Positions 17,000-27,040 of a DNA stretch of 64,000 nt are shown here, in pieces. Below the pieces are notes generated by a model, which was given only the letters and a program-made list of their open reading frames with translations, was not told the DNA's origin and searched no databases. The DNA comes from an uncultured Bacilli bacterium. Lineage in GTDB: Bacteria; Bacillota_I; Bacilli_A; RF39; UBA660. Both the position numbers and the translations under genes were made by a program. Within the stretch, counting starts at the first letter, position 1. Every line of letters starts with the position of its first letter. The stretch lies in contig CAKPHC010000005.1 in assembly GCA_934155645.1 (NCBI GenBank), forward strand, positions 1 through 64,000. The letters run 5' to 3'.

Positions 17000-18241
17000 T
17001 ACTTCGATTTTAGCACCAACATCACTTAATTTTTCAACTATATTTTCATATCCTCTTAATATATGTTCTATATTACTGATTCTTGTTTTACCTTTTGCTA
17101 TTAATGCAGCAGCCACCATACTTGCACCTGCACGCAAATCAGTTGCTTCAACATCAGTACCAGTTAATTCTGTAGGACCTTTTATAATTGCTTTTGAACC
17201 ATTAACTTCAATATTTGCACCCATCTTATTTAAATAAGGGATATGCATAAATCTATTTTCATATATTGTCTCTTCGACTATAGATTTACCATTACATTGA
17301 GTTGACAACACCATAAACGGTTGTTGTAAGTCAGTTGCGAAACCAGGAAATACCAATGTTTTTACATTTACTGGTTTATATTTTGATGGCTTATTAACAA
17401 TTAAATAATCAGCACCTATTTCAAGTTCAACACCCATTTCCATTAGCTTTGAAGTTAAAGCTTCAATATGCTCAGGAATAATATTATCAACTTTTAAATA
17501 GTTACCTGTTAATGCCCCAATAATAGTATATGTACCAGCTTCTATTCTATCCGGTATAACTTCATGGAAACAACCATTTAATTTATCTACACCTATTATT
17601 TTAATAGTACTTGTTCCTGCTCCACTAATTTTAGCTCCCATATTATTTAAGAAAGTTGCTACATTTACTATTTCGGGTTCTTTAGCAGCGTTATCAATTA
17701 TTGTTTTACCTTTAGCTTTAACTGCCGCTAACATTATGTTAATAGTAGCACCTACTGATGCAAAATCTAAATATATATTTGCACCCTTTAATTCTTTGGC
17801 ATCTACTATATACTTATCTCCTTCTATTTCTACTGTAGCACCAAGAGATTCAAAACCTTTTAAATGGAAATTAATTGGTCTTGCTCCAATAGAACAACCT
17901 CCAGGAAAATACATTTCTACATGTTTATATTTACCAAGTAATGCCCCCATAAAGTAATATGAAGCACGTAATTTTTTGGAAATATTAGCAGGAATCTCCT
18001 TATTATTTATAGTCTTAGGATTAATAACAATACTTTCACTCGCTCTTCTAACATCAGCACCTAAGTATTCCAATATTTCACTAAGAGCATCTGTATCTGT
18101 TATCTCTGGAACATTGCAAATTGTAACATCATCGTCTGCTAAAATTGCAGCAGGTATAAGCGCTACTGAACTGTTTTTAGCACCACTAATTCTTATTGTT
18201 CCAGATAATTTGTGTCCGCCTTCTATTTCTAATACTTTCAT
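16988..18241 (-). CDS. murA: UDP-N-acetylglucosamine 1-carboxyvinyltransferase
   Basis: MurA adds enolpyruvate to UDP-GlcNAc, the first committed step of peptidoglycan synthesis. The 417-residue protein has the two-domain EPT fold with KLSGTIRISGAKNSSVALI at the N terminus and the active-site loop FPGGCSIGARPIN, whose Cys is the fosfomycin target. RAGASMVAAALIAKG near the C terminus is conserved. Adjacent fba matches the Bacillus fbaA-murAA arrangement, so it may be the second MurA paralogue (MurZ/MurAB). AGTGGAGGTACT precedes the ATG. Confidence 0.97.
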   Translation of the reverse strand: MKVLEIEGGHKLSGTIRISGAKNSSVALIPAAILADDDVTICNVPEITDTDALSEILEYLGADVRRASESIVINPKTINNKEIPANISKKLRASYYFMGALLGKYKHVEMYFPGGCSIGARPINFHLKGFESLGATVEIEGDKYIVDAKELKGANIYLDFASVGATINIMLAAVKAKGKTIIDNAAKEPEIVNVATFLNNMGAKISGAGTSTIKIIGVDKLNGCFHEVIPDRIEAGTYTIIGALTGNYLKVDNIIPEHIEALTSKLMEMGVELEIGADYLIVNKPSKYKPVNVKTLVFPGFATDLQQPFMVLSTQCNGKSIVEETIYENRFMHIPYLNKMGANIEVNGSKAIIKGPTELTGTDVEATDLRAGASMVAAALIAKGKTRISNIEHILRGYENIVEKLSDVGAKIEVKEI

Positions 18242-18284
18242 AGTACCTCCACTTCAATATATTGTATTATAATTCGACAAATAA

Positions 18285-19124
18285 TTACCTATTAAAAAAC
18301 AAATTTATTTTATCTGTAATAGTCTTTTTCATAGATGCTTGTCCACTTGATATAACTTTTCTAGGATCATAAACATCTTTATTATTGATTACAAAATCCA
18401 TTACTGCGTTGTGCCATGCGATTTGTAATTCAGTGTTTATATTGATTTTGCTAATTCCACAAGAAATAGCTTTTTTAATATCTTCATCAGGAATACCAGT
18501 TCCACCATGTAATACAAGAGGAATACTTAATGTTTCATTAATTAAACTCATTCGTTCAAAATTTAAATTAGGTAGGCCTTTGTATAATCCATGAACACTT
18601 CCTAGTGCTGGTGCGATTGAATCAATTCCTGTTTTGCTTAATTCAACACACTCTTCTAAAGTAGCATGATATATTTCACTAGAAATACCATCTTCGCTTC
18701 CCCCTATATGTCCAACTTCCGCTTCAACGCTTACACCTCTAGGGTGAGCATAATCAACCACTTCTTTGGTTATTCTAATGTTTTCCTCTAACGGATGAGT
18801 AGAAGCATCTATCATTACAGAAGTAAATCCACTGTCAATGGCTTTCTTACAAGACTCAAAACTTGAACCGTGGTCCAAATGTAAACATACATCTATAGTT
18901 ATTCCTAAATCTTTCATTAATCCATTAACCATTTGGCTAACTACATAAAATCCTCCCATATATTTAGCAGCGCCTTCACTTACTCCTAAAATTACTGGGA
19001 TATTATTTCTTTGTGACTCTTCTAAAATATATTTAGTCCATTCCAAGTTGTTAATATTAAAATGAGGTACAGCATATTTTCCCTTCTTAGCATCTTGAAG
19101 CATCTTAATACTGTTTACTAACAT
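18285..19124 (-). CDS. fba: class II fructose-bisphosphate aldolase
   Basis: This glycolytic aldolase splits fructose-1,6-bisphosphate into dihydroxyacetone phosphate and glyceraldehyde-3-phosphate. The 279-residue protein has the zinc site HLDHGSSFESC, the loop VEAEVGHIGGSEDG and the phosphate-binding LHGGTGIPDEDIKKAI and KININTEL motifs. Tagatose-bisphosphate aldolases look similar, but position beside murA and the lack of sugar-uptake genes favour the glycolytic enzyme. AAGGAATGTGATAAA precedes the ATG. Confidence 0.93.
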   Translation of the reverse strand: MLVNSIKMLQDAKKGKYAVPHFNINNLEWTKYILEESQRNNIPVILGVSEGAAKYMGGFYVVSQMVNGLMKDLGITIDVCLHLDHGSSFESCKKAIDSGFTSVMIDASTHPLEENIRITKEVVDYAHPRGVSVEAEVGHIGGSEDGISSEIYHATLEECVELSKTGIDSIAPALGSVHGLYKGLPNLNFERMSLINETLSIPLVLHGGTGIPDEDIKKAISCGISKININTELQIAWHNAVMDFVINNKDVYDPRKVISSGQASMKKTITDKINLFFNR

Positions 19125-19181
19125 TTTATCACATTCCTTCCATATTAATTATAGTAGGAATTAAAATTATAAGTCAATAGA

Positions 19182-19727
19182 TTAACCATTATAAAAGAAA
19201 AGATAAACCAAAGATAGACACAATAATACAATACTTCCAAATAAAGTTGATATTTTCCCGAACTTATTTGTTAAACTTCCTCCTATAGTAATTCCAAGGT
19301 AAGTGAAAAAGAAACTAGTTAACGAAAAAATACTAACTGCTAGCAACTTATTATCGCAAATCGTTGATAATCCTATCCCTACAGAGAAGCTATCTATACT
19401 TACCGTAAACGCAAACAATATAATAGAACTAAAGCCTCGCAAATCAACTATTTCTTCCTCCTTAAAAACCGATATTAACATTTGAATAGATAAAATCATA
19501 AAAATTATACCTACTACAATATTGGAACTAACAGGTAAGATTTTCAAAACCTTAAGACCTATAGCATTTCCAAAAAGGGGCATAAAAAAATGAAAAACTC
19601 CAACACACGTTGCTAAAGTCAAAGTTTTTCTCTTAGTAAAATTTAAAGTGCCATACAAAATAGCCAAAGAAAAAGCATCCATACTTAACCCAATTGCAAT
19701 CATAATTACACTTATAAAATGTATCAT
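19182..19727 (-). CDS. mntP: manganese efflux pump MntP
   Basis: MntP exports manganese from the cell. The 181-residue protein has six membrane segments in two repeats, each with a conserved acidic motif: GLSMDAFSLAI in the first and SIDSFSVGIGLS in the second. It has a conserved GxxxG-rich segment near GNAIGLKV. Proximity to spoIIR and prmC resembles the Bacillus ywlD region. No yybP-type manganese riboswitch is visible in the 45 bases upstream. Confidence 0.9.
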   Translation of the reverse strand: MIHFISVIMIAIGLSMDAFSLAILYGTLNFTKRKTLTLATCVGVFHFFMPLFGNAIGLKVLKILPVSSNIVVGIIFMILSIQMLISVFKEEEIVDLRGFSSIILFAFTVSIDSFSVGIGLSTICDNKLLAVSIFSLTSFFFTYLGITIGGSLTNKFGKISTLFGSIVLLCLSLVYLFFYNG

Positions 19728-19772
19728 AGTATCATTCCCCTACTAATTTAATAATACTATTTAAACATTATT

Positions 19773-20303
19773 TTAATTCTTAAAATATTTATCTATTATT
19801 TCTTTTATAAATGATTTATACTCCACTTCATCTAAATTGTCTTGATTTGTCTCCATTAAGCACAAAGGAGGAAAAAGTACACACCACCAGTTATTACCAT
19901 CACCATTGCCTAAAGTCACTACAACTGATTCATAATAACCTTCTTTATATACAACACCCTTATACTTTTTACTAGGAAAAAGATTATAACCATAATTAAT
20001 TGCATATTTATCATTATAATTATTTTCTAATAACACATTTTTAACTGTTTTATCAATTCCATCAATATTATCTTTTATTACTTGGCGAGCATCTTCTATA
20101 TTGGTAACATCTTCTAATAGTACCGTTATTTCCTTTGAAATCTCATCTCTCACAATTTTTTTAATAGCTTGGTCAGTTGTCGAATTACTATTTGCAATTA
20201 CTCTAACTCGTATTGATTCATCAGGAATAATTAAATCATCTGTAGTAGTATTGGAAACTAAAATAATAATTAAAACACTTAAAACTATTAATACTTTTTT
20301 CAT
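19773..20303 (-). CDS. spoIIR: stage II sporulation protein R
   Basis: SpoIIR is secreted from the forespore and triggers SpoIIGA to process pro-sigma-E in the mother cell. The 176-residue protein has a signal peptide or anchor (residues 1-20), then the family signature ESIRVRVIANSNSTTDQAIK and the downstream block DGNNWWCVLFPPLCL. The length is on the short side for the family. It lies in the prmC-prfA neighbourhood, as in Bacillus. Family members are transcribed by sigma-F; I could not identify a convincing sigma-F promoter. Confidence 0.94.
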   Translation of the reverse strand: MKKVLIVLSVLIIILVSNTTTDDLIIPDESIRVRVIANSNSTTDQAIKKIVRDEISKEITVLLEDVTNIEDARQVIKDNIDGIDKTVKNVLLENNYNDKYAINYGYNLFPSKKYKGVVYKEGYYESVVVTLGNGDGNNWWCVLFPPLCLMETNQDNLDEVEYKSFIKEIIDKYFKN

Positions 20304-20346
20304 ATTATCATCTCTATTATATAGTGCTGAAATAAATATTTAATAA

Positions 20347-20379
20347 AACAAAAAAAGTGTAACAAAATACACTTTTTTT
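20347..20379 (-). terminator. prmC terminator
   Basis: AAAAAAAGTGTA / TACACTTTTTTT hairpin on the minus strand, right after the prmC stop. The symmetrical A and T runs could let it act in both directions. Confidence 0.8.
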
Positions 20380-20382
20380 CGA

Positions 20383-21213
20383 CTATAAATCTTTAGAATA
20401 TATAAATATCATTCTATCCTTATAAGATAGGTCTTTTCTACACTCAATAACGACATCATCTAAATACTTATTAACCAAATCAATAATTCTATCCTTCTGA
20501 GTCATTCCTATTTCGAAAGCAATTAGAAATTTATCATTTAAATTTTTCTTACAAGTTGAGAGAATTTTATCATAAAAGAATAATCCATCATCAGAAGCAT
20601 ACAAGGCCAAGTCTGGTTCATTATTTTTAACAATATCTTCTATTTCTTCATCCCTACTTATGTATGGCGGATTGCTAATTATAACATCAAATTTACCATT
20701 AACATTATCTAACATGTCACTTTGAACAAAAGAAACATTAGCATTTAAATTTTTAGCATTATGTTTAGCCACTTCAATGGCTTTATCACTTATATCAACG
20801 CAAGTAACATTAGCATTTTCTAATTCTTTCTTTAAAGTTATACCAATATTTCCGCTTCCGCAACCTAAATCAATTATATTTAAATCACTATCACCTGGAA
20901 AAAGTTTTTCTATATATTTCAAAGTATTCTCAACCAATTCTTCTGTTTCAAAACGTGGTATTAAAACATTTTCATTAACTAAAAAATTATAACCATAAAA
21001 ATTAACATTACCTAACACATATTGAATAGGTGTCTTGGCTAAAACTTTATCAATCATGTTTTTATATTTTATAGCATCAACATCATCAACTACTTTATCT
21101 AAATAATTAAGAAGTTCTAGATTATCCAAATTCAAAATATTACTAAGTAGCATATTAACTTCATGCTTATGTAAATATTTTTTTCCATAAATAATCAATT
21201 CTTCAACAGTCAT
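20383..21213 (-). CDS. prmC: release factor glutamine methyltransferase
   Basis: PrmC methylates the GGQ glutamine of release factors using S-adenosylmethionine. The 276-residue protein has an N-terminal helical domain (1-80), the SAM motif IIDLGCGSGNIGITL and the catalytic SNPPYI. The start codon shares one base with the prfA stop, so it is translationally coupled to its own substrate gene. The order prfA-prmC is the common one. Confidence 0.96.
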   Translation of the reverse strand: MTVEELIIYGKKYLHKHEVNMLLSNILNLDNLELLNYLDKVVDDVDAIKYKNMIDKVLAKTPIQYVLGNVNFYGYNFLVNENVLIPRFETEELVENTLKYIEKLFPGDSDLNIIDLGCGSGNIGITLKKELENANVTCVDISDKAIEVAKHNAKNLNANVSFVQSDMLDNVNGKFDVIISNPPYISRDEEIEDIVKNNEPDLALYASDDGLFFYDKILSTCKKNLNDKFLIAFEIGMTQKDRIIDLVNKYLDDVVIECRKDLSYKDRMIFIYSKDL

Positions 21214-22271
21214 TAATTGTTACCTTCTAATTGACGTTTTTGATCTTCAGTTATTAAGGCTTCAATTATTGGTTCTAATTCACCTTCCATAACTCGATCA
21301 AGTTGCATTAAAGTAAATCCAATTCTGTGATCAGTAACTCTATTTTGTGGATAATTATAAGTTCTTATTTTTTCTGACCTGTCTCCAGTACCAATCTTAC
21401 TTCTACGTTCGGCTCCCTCTTTTTCTTCTTTTTCTTGCATTTTCATATTATACAATCGTGTTTTAAGAGTATTTAAAGCCATTTCCTTATTTTGAATTTG
21501 ACTACGTCCTACTTGACAATAAACAATAGTACCTGTAGGTATATGCGTTACACGAACAGCCGAGTCAGTAGTATTAACGCCTTGACCACCACATCCTGAT
21601 GACCTTGTTATATCAATACGAACTTCTGACATATCTAGTTGAAAATCTAATTCTTCTGCTTCAGGCATTACAAGTACTGTAGCAGTTGAAGTATGAATTC
21701 TACCTTGAGTTTCTGTTACAGGAACTCTTTGAACTCTATGAGCTCCACTTTCGTATTTAAGTTTAGAATAAACATTTTTACCTTTTACCATAAAACTGAT
21801 AAGAGGAAAACCGCCACCCTCACTATGCTCTTCTTCTAATACTTCAACTTTCCATCCTTCTTTTTCAGCGTATTTCAAATACATACGATATAGGTCACCA
21901 GCAAAAATATTAGCTTCATCACCACCAGCAGCTCCTCTAATTTCAACAATAACATTCTTACCATCATTAGGGTCTTTTGGTATTAACAAGATTTCTAATT
22001 GCTTTTCTAAGTCTGATTTTAAAGCATCAAACCCCTCTAGTTCTTCTTTAGCAAATTCTGCCATTTCTGGGTCTTTTAACATATCTTTAGCAGCATCTAT
22101 ATCGGCTAAAACCTTTTTATATTTACCAAAACAAATAACTGTATCTTCCAAACTTGCAGCTTCTTTTGATATCTCACGTGTTTTATTAATATCACTTAAA
22201 ATACTAGGGTCTAGTAATTGCTTATTTAATTCTTCATATCGATTTTTAATAATTTCTAATCTTTCAATCAT
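21213..22271 (-). CDS. prfA: peptide chain release factor 1
   Basis: RF1 ends translation at UAA and UAG. The 352-residue protein has the GGQ loop RSSGCGGQGVNTTDSAVRV, the codon-recognition domain and the conserved RTYNYPQNRVTDHRIG. The start at MIERLEI is taken because AAAGG lies 9 bases upstream. A GTG three codons earlier directly abuts that site. It overlaps prmC by one base. Genes here also stop at TGA, so RF2 must exist outside this window. Confidence 0.97.
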   Translation of the reverse strand: MIERLEIIKNRYEELNKQLLDPSILSDINKTREISKEAASLEDTVICFGKYKKVLADIDAAKDMLKDPEMAEFAKEELEGFDALKSDLEKQLEILLIPKDPNDGKNVIVEIRGAAGGDEANIFAGDLYRMYLKYAEKEGWKVEVLEEEHSEGGGFPLISFMVKGKNVYSKLKYESGAHRVQRVPVTETQGRIHTSTATVLVMPEAEELDFQLDMSEVRIDITRSSGCGGQGVNTTDSAVRVTHIPTGTIVYCQVGRSQIQNKEMALNTLKTRLYNMKMQEKEEKEGAERRSKIGTGDRSEKIRTYNYPQNRVTDHRIGFTLMQLDRVMEGELEPIIEALITEDQKRQLEGNN

Positions 22272-22331
22272 GGAAATCACCCTTTCATCTATCGTATTAT
22301 ATCACGAACTACTAAAAAAAAGAAACTAAAA

Positions 22332-22766
22332 TTATTGTTCTAATTCTAGTTCATCTTCGTCCATAATTACTAAATCTTTTAAATCATCATCTGAATCATC
22401 AAAATCATCTTCATTTGTTACATCATCAAAGTTATCTTCTGGCTCTTCTTCTTCATCGTTGTGAACATCAATTTCATCAGTTTCATCTTCATCATCTACA
22501 GCCATTACAACTTTATCTGAAGTATGTTTATCTCTTAAATCCCATTTACCATCTTCTAAAAGAATAAATCTTTTATCGGTAGTAAGTGTAGTGTAATAAT
22601 CACCTATTTTAGTTTCAAATACACTATTAGGTAATTCTAACAAAGTAGTTATTTCCTTAAATAAGTCTTTTGTGTTAGTAGCACCATTTTCTTCTAATAA
22701 TTTATTAGTAATATCTTTGTAAGATAATAATTCCAAATCTTCTTTGCTCATATCTTTTATACTCAT
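22332..22766 (-). CDS. rpoE: DNA-directed RNA polymerase delta subunit
   Basis: Delta is a Firmicute-specific RNA polymerase subunit that speeds recycling and affects promoter selectivity. The 144-residue protein has a folded N-terminal HARE-HTH domain (residues 1-85, with WDLRDKH) and a disordered, strongly acidic C-terminal tail rich in Asp and Glu (about 90-144). AGGAGGACGTTT precedes the ATG. In Bacillus it lies near pyrG and fba; here it is between argS and prfA. Confidence 0.95.
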   Translation of the reverse strand: MSIKDMSKEDLELLSYKDITNKLLEENGATNTKDLFKEITTLLELPNSVFETKIGDYYTTLTTDKRFILLEDGKWDLRDKHTSDKVVMAVDDEDETDEIDVHNDEEEEPEDNFDDVTNEDDFDDSDDDLKDLVIMDEDELELEQ

Positions 22767-22871
22767 AAACGTCCTCCTACGATTAACATTATATGCTAGT
22801 AATAATTATTTGCTTGTAAAACAAATCAATAAAACTTATATCATTATTTGAAATGAAAATCAACTGCTTTT

Positions 22872-24620
22872 TTACATTTTGTTTGGACAATCTATTGCTA
22901 ATATATTTAAAAGCAATAAATTAATATCTAAAACTAATTTAGTTAAAGCTAACCATGAACTTCTTAATTCAATATCTTCCTCTGTAATTATCCTATTCTC
23001 AGAATAAAATTTATTATAAGAACTAGTTAACTTATATATATACTCTGTTACATCATTAAGTGATTTAGCTTCATATGACTTAGTTAAGACTAAAGGAAAA
23101 TTCATTATATTTAACATTACTTCTTTATCATATTCATTTTTTAATTTTTTAATAACAGTAAAATCAATATTAAATTCATTTGCTTTTTTCAATAAAGATT
23201 TCATACGTATTGTTGAATATAATAAGTATGGACCAGTTTTACCTTCTAAATCACTGAACTTATTTGGGTCAAATATATAATCAGTACTTCTATAAGGAAT
23301 CAAATCAGCATATTTTATGGCTGATAATGCTATTGTTCTAGCAATACTTTTCTTTTCTAGTTCATCAGTAATACTAGGATTTAGTTTTTTATATGTTTCT
23401 TCGTTTACTAAGTCAATTAAACTAGGTAGACTCATTACTCCACCCTCTCTAGTTTTAAAAGGTTTTCCATCTTGACCATTTATAGTACCAAACCCTAAAA
23501 ATTGTAATTTAGTATCACTAGGTGCAATATTAGATTTATACGCTGCCCTAAAAACTTGATTAAAGTGTAATTCTTGACGGTTATCAACAACATACCATAT
23601 TTCATCTGGATTAAATCTTTTTACCCTAGAATATATTGTTGCTAAATCAGTAGTTCCATAAAGATAAGCACCATCACTTTTCTCCAAAATAATAGGTGGA
23701 ATTTCTTTTTCATCAGTCTCTTCTTTAACATCCATTACTTTAGCACCTTCGCTGGTATAAAGTAATCCTTGTTTTTCTAATTCATCAAACATAGCAGGAA
23801 TATATTTAAATGAATCACGTTCACCTTCCCACAATTCAAAAGTAACATTTAATTCTTCATATACTTTCTTTATAGCAGAAATAGATAAACTAGATACCTT
23901 ATTCCATAGTGCATTATAACCAACATGACCCTGTTGAATTAAATAAACAATATTACGAGCTTCAGCCAATAATTCTTCAGAAGCCTTAATTCTTATGCTA
24001 CCCTCAGGATATATATAAGATAAATCATCTTCTGTTATTGGAAGTTCAAATTCTTCTCCATTATAATTGTCATTAAAACAAGGCATACTAGGAAATCTAT
24101 GCTTTAATTCTAAGCACACTATACCAGCTTGTAATCCAGAATCTCCTAAATGAGCATCGCCTATTACTTCATTTCCTAAAAACTTCGCTAATCTTTTTAA
24201 AGCTTCACCAATATTAGCACTTCTCATATGACCAACATGCAACATTTTTGCAACATTAGCTCCACCATAATCTATAACTATCTTCTTTTTTTGAGGCAAA
24301 TCAATGTTATTATAAACATTTTCAATCATCTTATTCATACATTCTATTAAGTAATTATTGCTTATACTTACATTAATAAAACCATTACCGGCAACATTTA
24401 CATTTGTAAAACGATAATCTTCTTTTAAAGATTCAACTATATCATTAGCAATATCTCTAGGATTCTTTTTATAAGCCTTAGCTAATTTCATTGCATCATT
24501 TATTTGATAATCACCTAAATCTGGACGATTAGAAACCTCTAATGTCACATTATCAAGCTCATATCCTGCACTTTTTATAACGCTTTTTAAATCATTTTCT
24601 ATTTCTTTAATAAAACTCAT
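22872..24620 (-). CDS. argS: arginyl-tRNA synthetase
   Basis: ArgRS charges tRNA-Arg. The 582-residue class I enzyme has the N-terminal tRNA D-loop domain, the HIGH-type motif HVGHMRSANIGEAL, the conserved DLEGKTGPYLLYS in the C-terminal part and a DALR anticodon domain ending CPNKM. The start MSFIKEIEN is chosen because GGCGGTG lies 6 bases upstream; a GTG three codons earlier is inside that site. It begins one base after the DUF1934 stop, so the two are likely co-transcribed. Confidence 0.96.
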   Translation of the reverse strand: MSFIKEIENDLKSVIKSAGYELDNVTLEVSNRPDLGDYQINDAMKLAKAYKKNPRDIANDIVESLKEDYRFTNVNVAGNGFINVSISNNYLIECMNKMIENVYNNIDLPQKKKIVIDYGGANVAKMLHVGHMRSANIGEALKRLAKFLGNEVIGDAHLGDSGLQAGIVCLELKHRFPSMPCFNDNYNGEEFELPITEDDLSYIYPEGSIRIKASEELLAEARNIVYLIQQGHVGYNALWNKVSSLSISAIKKVYEELNVTFELWEGERDSFKYIPAMFDELEKQGLLYTSEGAKVMDVKEETDEKEIPPIILEKSDGAYLYGTTDLATIYSRVKRFNPDEIWYVVDNRQELHFNQVFRAAYKSNIAPSDTKLQFLGFGTINGQDGKPFKTREGGVMSLPSLIDLVNEETYKKLNPSITDELEKKSIARTIALSAIKYADLIPYRSTDYIFDPNKFSDLEGKTGPYLLYSTIRMKSLLKKANEFNIDFTVIKKLKNEYDKEVMLNIMNFPLVLTKSYEAKSLNDVTEYIYKLTSSYNKFYSENRIITEEDIELRSSWLALTKLVLDINLLLLNILAIDCPNKM

Positions 24621-24621
24621 T

Positions 24622-24978
24622 TTATTCACCGCCTAAAAACCATTCAATAAAAAATTCAAATTCATCTTGATTAGATAACGTATAATTAACAATTAATCTA
24701 TTTTTCTCCATTTTTTTAGAATTAACTTTCATTTGTAAATTAATCTCTCTATCTAATTTTTTAACCAATATTACTCCTTCATTTTTAAGAAAATTCAACG
24801 TTAATAACATTTCATCATTTTCTCTTTTAAGAATAGAATTTCCTAAATCAATCAAAACTTTTGTATTATCTGGTTCACAAAAAGTTAAAATATCATCTTG
24901 AGAATAAGAACAAATACCTTCATATTCATTTAAAACATCATTGCTTTTCAATTGATATTTAAATTTTCCTTTCTGCAT
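24622..24978 (-). CDS. DUF1934 protein (YwiB-like)
   Basis: This 118-residue soluble protein is a DUF1934 calycin-like beta-barrel. The family (B. subtilis YwiB) is usually encoded directly before argS, as here, but its function is unknown. The start MQKGKFKYQL is used because GGTGGTGG precedes it; a longer frame upstream (to 25122) reads into the promoter region and overlaps the divergent PBP gene, so it is rejected. Confidence 0.82.
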   Translation of the reverse strand: MQKGKFKYQLKSNDVLNEYEGICSYSQDDILTFCEPDNTKVLIDLGNSILKRENDEMLLTLNFLKNEGVILVKKLDREINLQMKVNSKKMEKNRLIVNYTLSNQDEFEFFIEWFLGGE

Positions 24979-25087
24979 TTTACCACCACCAAAATTTCTA
25001 ACACGAATTATAACACAACTTATATAAATTGAACACATATTTTTATATTTTTCTTTCCATACTAAAACTAGAATTGATGGTGACATT

Positions 25088-27040
25088 ATGAAATTTATAA
25101 AAAGAATAATTAAATTTAGCATATTTTTCTTGATTATAGGATTTATAGTTGGACTAGGAATATATGGTTATGAACAAACTTCACCTAAACTAGAAATTAA
25201 AAGTGCCAATAACATTTCGTTATATGACAGCACAGGTAATTTATATTTTCAGGGATCTGGCACAAACGAATGGGTTGCTTTGAAAGATATATCCCAAAAC
25301 GTAATAGATGCCACAATATCAACCGAGGATAAAAATTTTTATAAGCATTTTGGATTTGACTTCTTAAGAATTATAAAAGCCGGTTACACCAATATCTTAG
25401 CAGGCAAAACAAAGCAAGGAGCTTCAACAATCTCACAACAATATGTCAAAAATTTATTTTTAGATTTTGACAAGACATGGGAAAGAAAATGGAACGAAAT
25501 GTGGTTAACTCTAAATGTTGAAACGCATTATAGTAAAGAAGAAATCTTAGAGGGATATTTAAATACCATTAATTATGGGCATGGTATGTATGGAATTGCT
25601 AATGCTGCTGACTATTATTTTAATAAAAAAGCCAAAGACCTTACTCTTGCTGAAGCATCTATGTTAGTAGGTATTCCCAAATCACCAGCAAACTATTCTC
25701 CTTTAATTAATTATGATTTAGCAAAGTCAAGACAAAGTTTAATACTTAAAGGAATGGTAAAAAATAATTATATAAGTGAAGATGAAATGAATGAAGCTTA
25801 CCAAGAAGAACTAACTATAATAGGTAAAAAAGCTACTATTAATTCTGATACAATTCTTTATTTTCAAGATGCAGTTCTTACTGAGTTAAATAGTATTAAA
25901 AGTATTCCTAATTCCTTTTTAGACACTGGTGGACTTAAAATATACACAACACTAGATATGAATGCCCAGTCCTCTTTAGAACAAAGTATAAAAGAAAATT
26001 TAAAAAATAATGAAGAAGTCCAAACAAGTGGAATAATGATAGACCCAAAAACAGGAAACATTATCGCTTTAGTTGGTGGAAAAGACTATTCAACATCGCA
26101 ATATAACAGAGCTACTAAATCTTTAAGACAAGTTGGTTCAACAATGAAACCGTTTCTTTATTATGCCGCTTTAGAAAATGGATTTACCTCCAGCACTTCT
26201 TTTACTAGTGAACAAACTACTTTTGCCTTCTCAAATAAAGATTCATATTCGCCTAAAAACGCTAATGAAATATATGGACATAAACCAATCTCGTTAGCTG
26301 CTGCTATCGCTTATTCTGAAAACATTTATGCTATAAAAACGCATATGTTTTTAGGAGAAGATACCCTGGTAAACATGGCAAAACGATTAGGAATAACCGC
26401 TAAATTACCAGAAATTCCTTCCCTTCCATTAGGAACAAGCGAAATAGGAATAATAGAAATGGCAAGTGCTTATTCTGTGTTTGCAAATAACGGCTATAAA
26501 AATAGACCTCATTTAATTACAAAAATTGAAGATATTAATGGCAACGTTTTATACGAATTTAAAGAAACAGAAGAATTAGTATTAAATCCTAGTTTAACTT
26601 ATATATTAAATGAATTATTAACCACAACCTATGATTCTAGCTTTATCGACTATAATTACCCAACAATTATCAATGTTGCCGGAAGATTGAGCAGAAAATA
26701 TTCAGTAAAATCAGGAACAACTGCAACGGACACCTGGACAATCGGCTATACTCCACAAATCGTTACAGCAATCTGGGTAGGATATGATGATGCAAGAGAA
26801 ATCGATAAATCCTTATACGCTTCATCCAAAAATATATGGGCTGATACAATGGAAGTATTCTTAAAAGATAAAGAAAAAGTCTGGTTTGATATGCCATCAA
26901 ACGTCGTCGGAGTTTTAGTAGACCCTATTTCTGGAAAACCCGCTACAGCTAATTCAGCCAAAAAAAAGGTACTGTACTATCTAAAAGGTACAGAACCTAC
27001 AGGAGACGAAATGGTTTTTGATGAAAAACTAGAAAATTAA
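25088..27040 (+). CDS. class A penicillin-binding protein (PBP1A/2A type)
   Basis: This bifunctional enzyme polymerises glycan strands and cross-links peptides outside the membrane. The 650-residue protein has a membrane anchor (residues 8-28), a GT51 domain with the catalytic STEDKNFYKH (Glu80) and GASTISQQYVKN, then a transpeptidase domain with GSTMKP (Ser351), YSENIYA and KSGTT (Lys541). It has no PASTA repeats. GATGGTGACATT precedes the ATG. It is divergent from argS, and its last 12 bases overlap the end of pduL. Confidence 0.95.
   Translation: MKFIKRIIKFSIFFLIIGFIVGLGIYGYEQTSPKLEIKSANNISLYDSTGNLYFQGSGTNEWVALKDISQNVIDATISTEDKNFYKHFGFDFLRIIKAGYTNILAGKTKQGASTISQQYVKNLFLDFDKTWERKWNEMWLTLNVETHYSKEEILEGYLNTINYGHGMYGIANAADYYFNKKAKDLTLAEASMLVGIPKSPANYSPLINYDLAKSRQSLILKGMVKNNYISEDEMNEAYQEELTIIGKKATINSDTILYFQDAVLTELNSIKSIPNSFLDTGGLKIYTTLDMNAQSSLEQSIKENLKNNEEVQTSGIMIDPKTGNIIALVGGKDYSTSQYNRATKSLRQVGSTMKPFLYYAALENGFTSSTSFTSEQTTFAFSNKDSYSPKNANEIYGHKPISLAAAIAYSENIYAIKTHMFLGEDTLVNMAKRLGITAKLPEIPSLPLGTSEIGIIEMASAYSVFANNGYKNRPHLITKIEDINGNVLYEFKETEELVLNPSLTYILNELLTTTYDSSFIDYNYPTIINVAGRLSRKYSVKSGTTATDTWTIGYTPQIVTAIWVGYDDAREIDKSLYASSKNIWADTMEVFLKDKEKVWFDMPSNVVGVLVDPISGKPATANSAKKKVLYYLKGTEPTGDEMVFDEKLEN

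Noticed and set aside
24979..25122. Longer start for the DUF1934 gene
   Set aside because: The extension runs into the divergent PBP promoter and start; a GGTGGTGG site supports the inner ATG.
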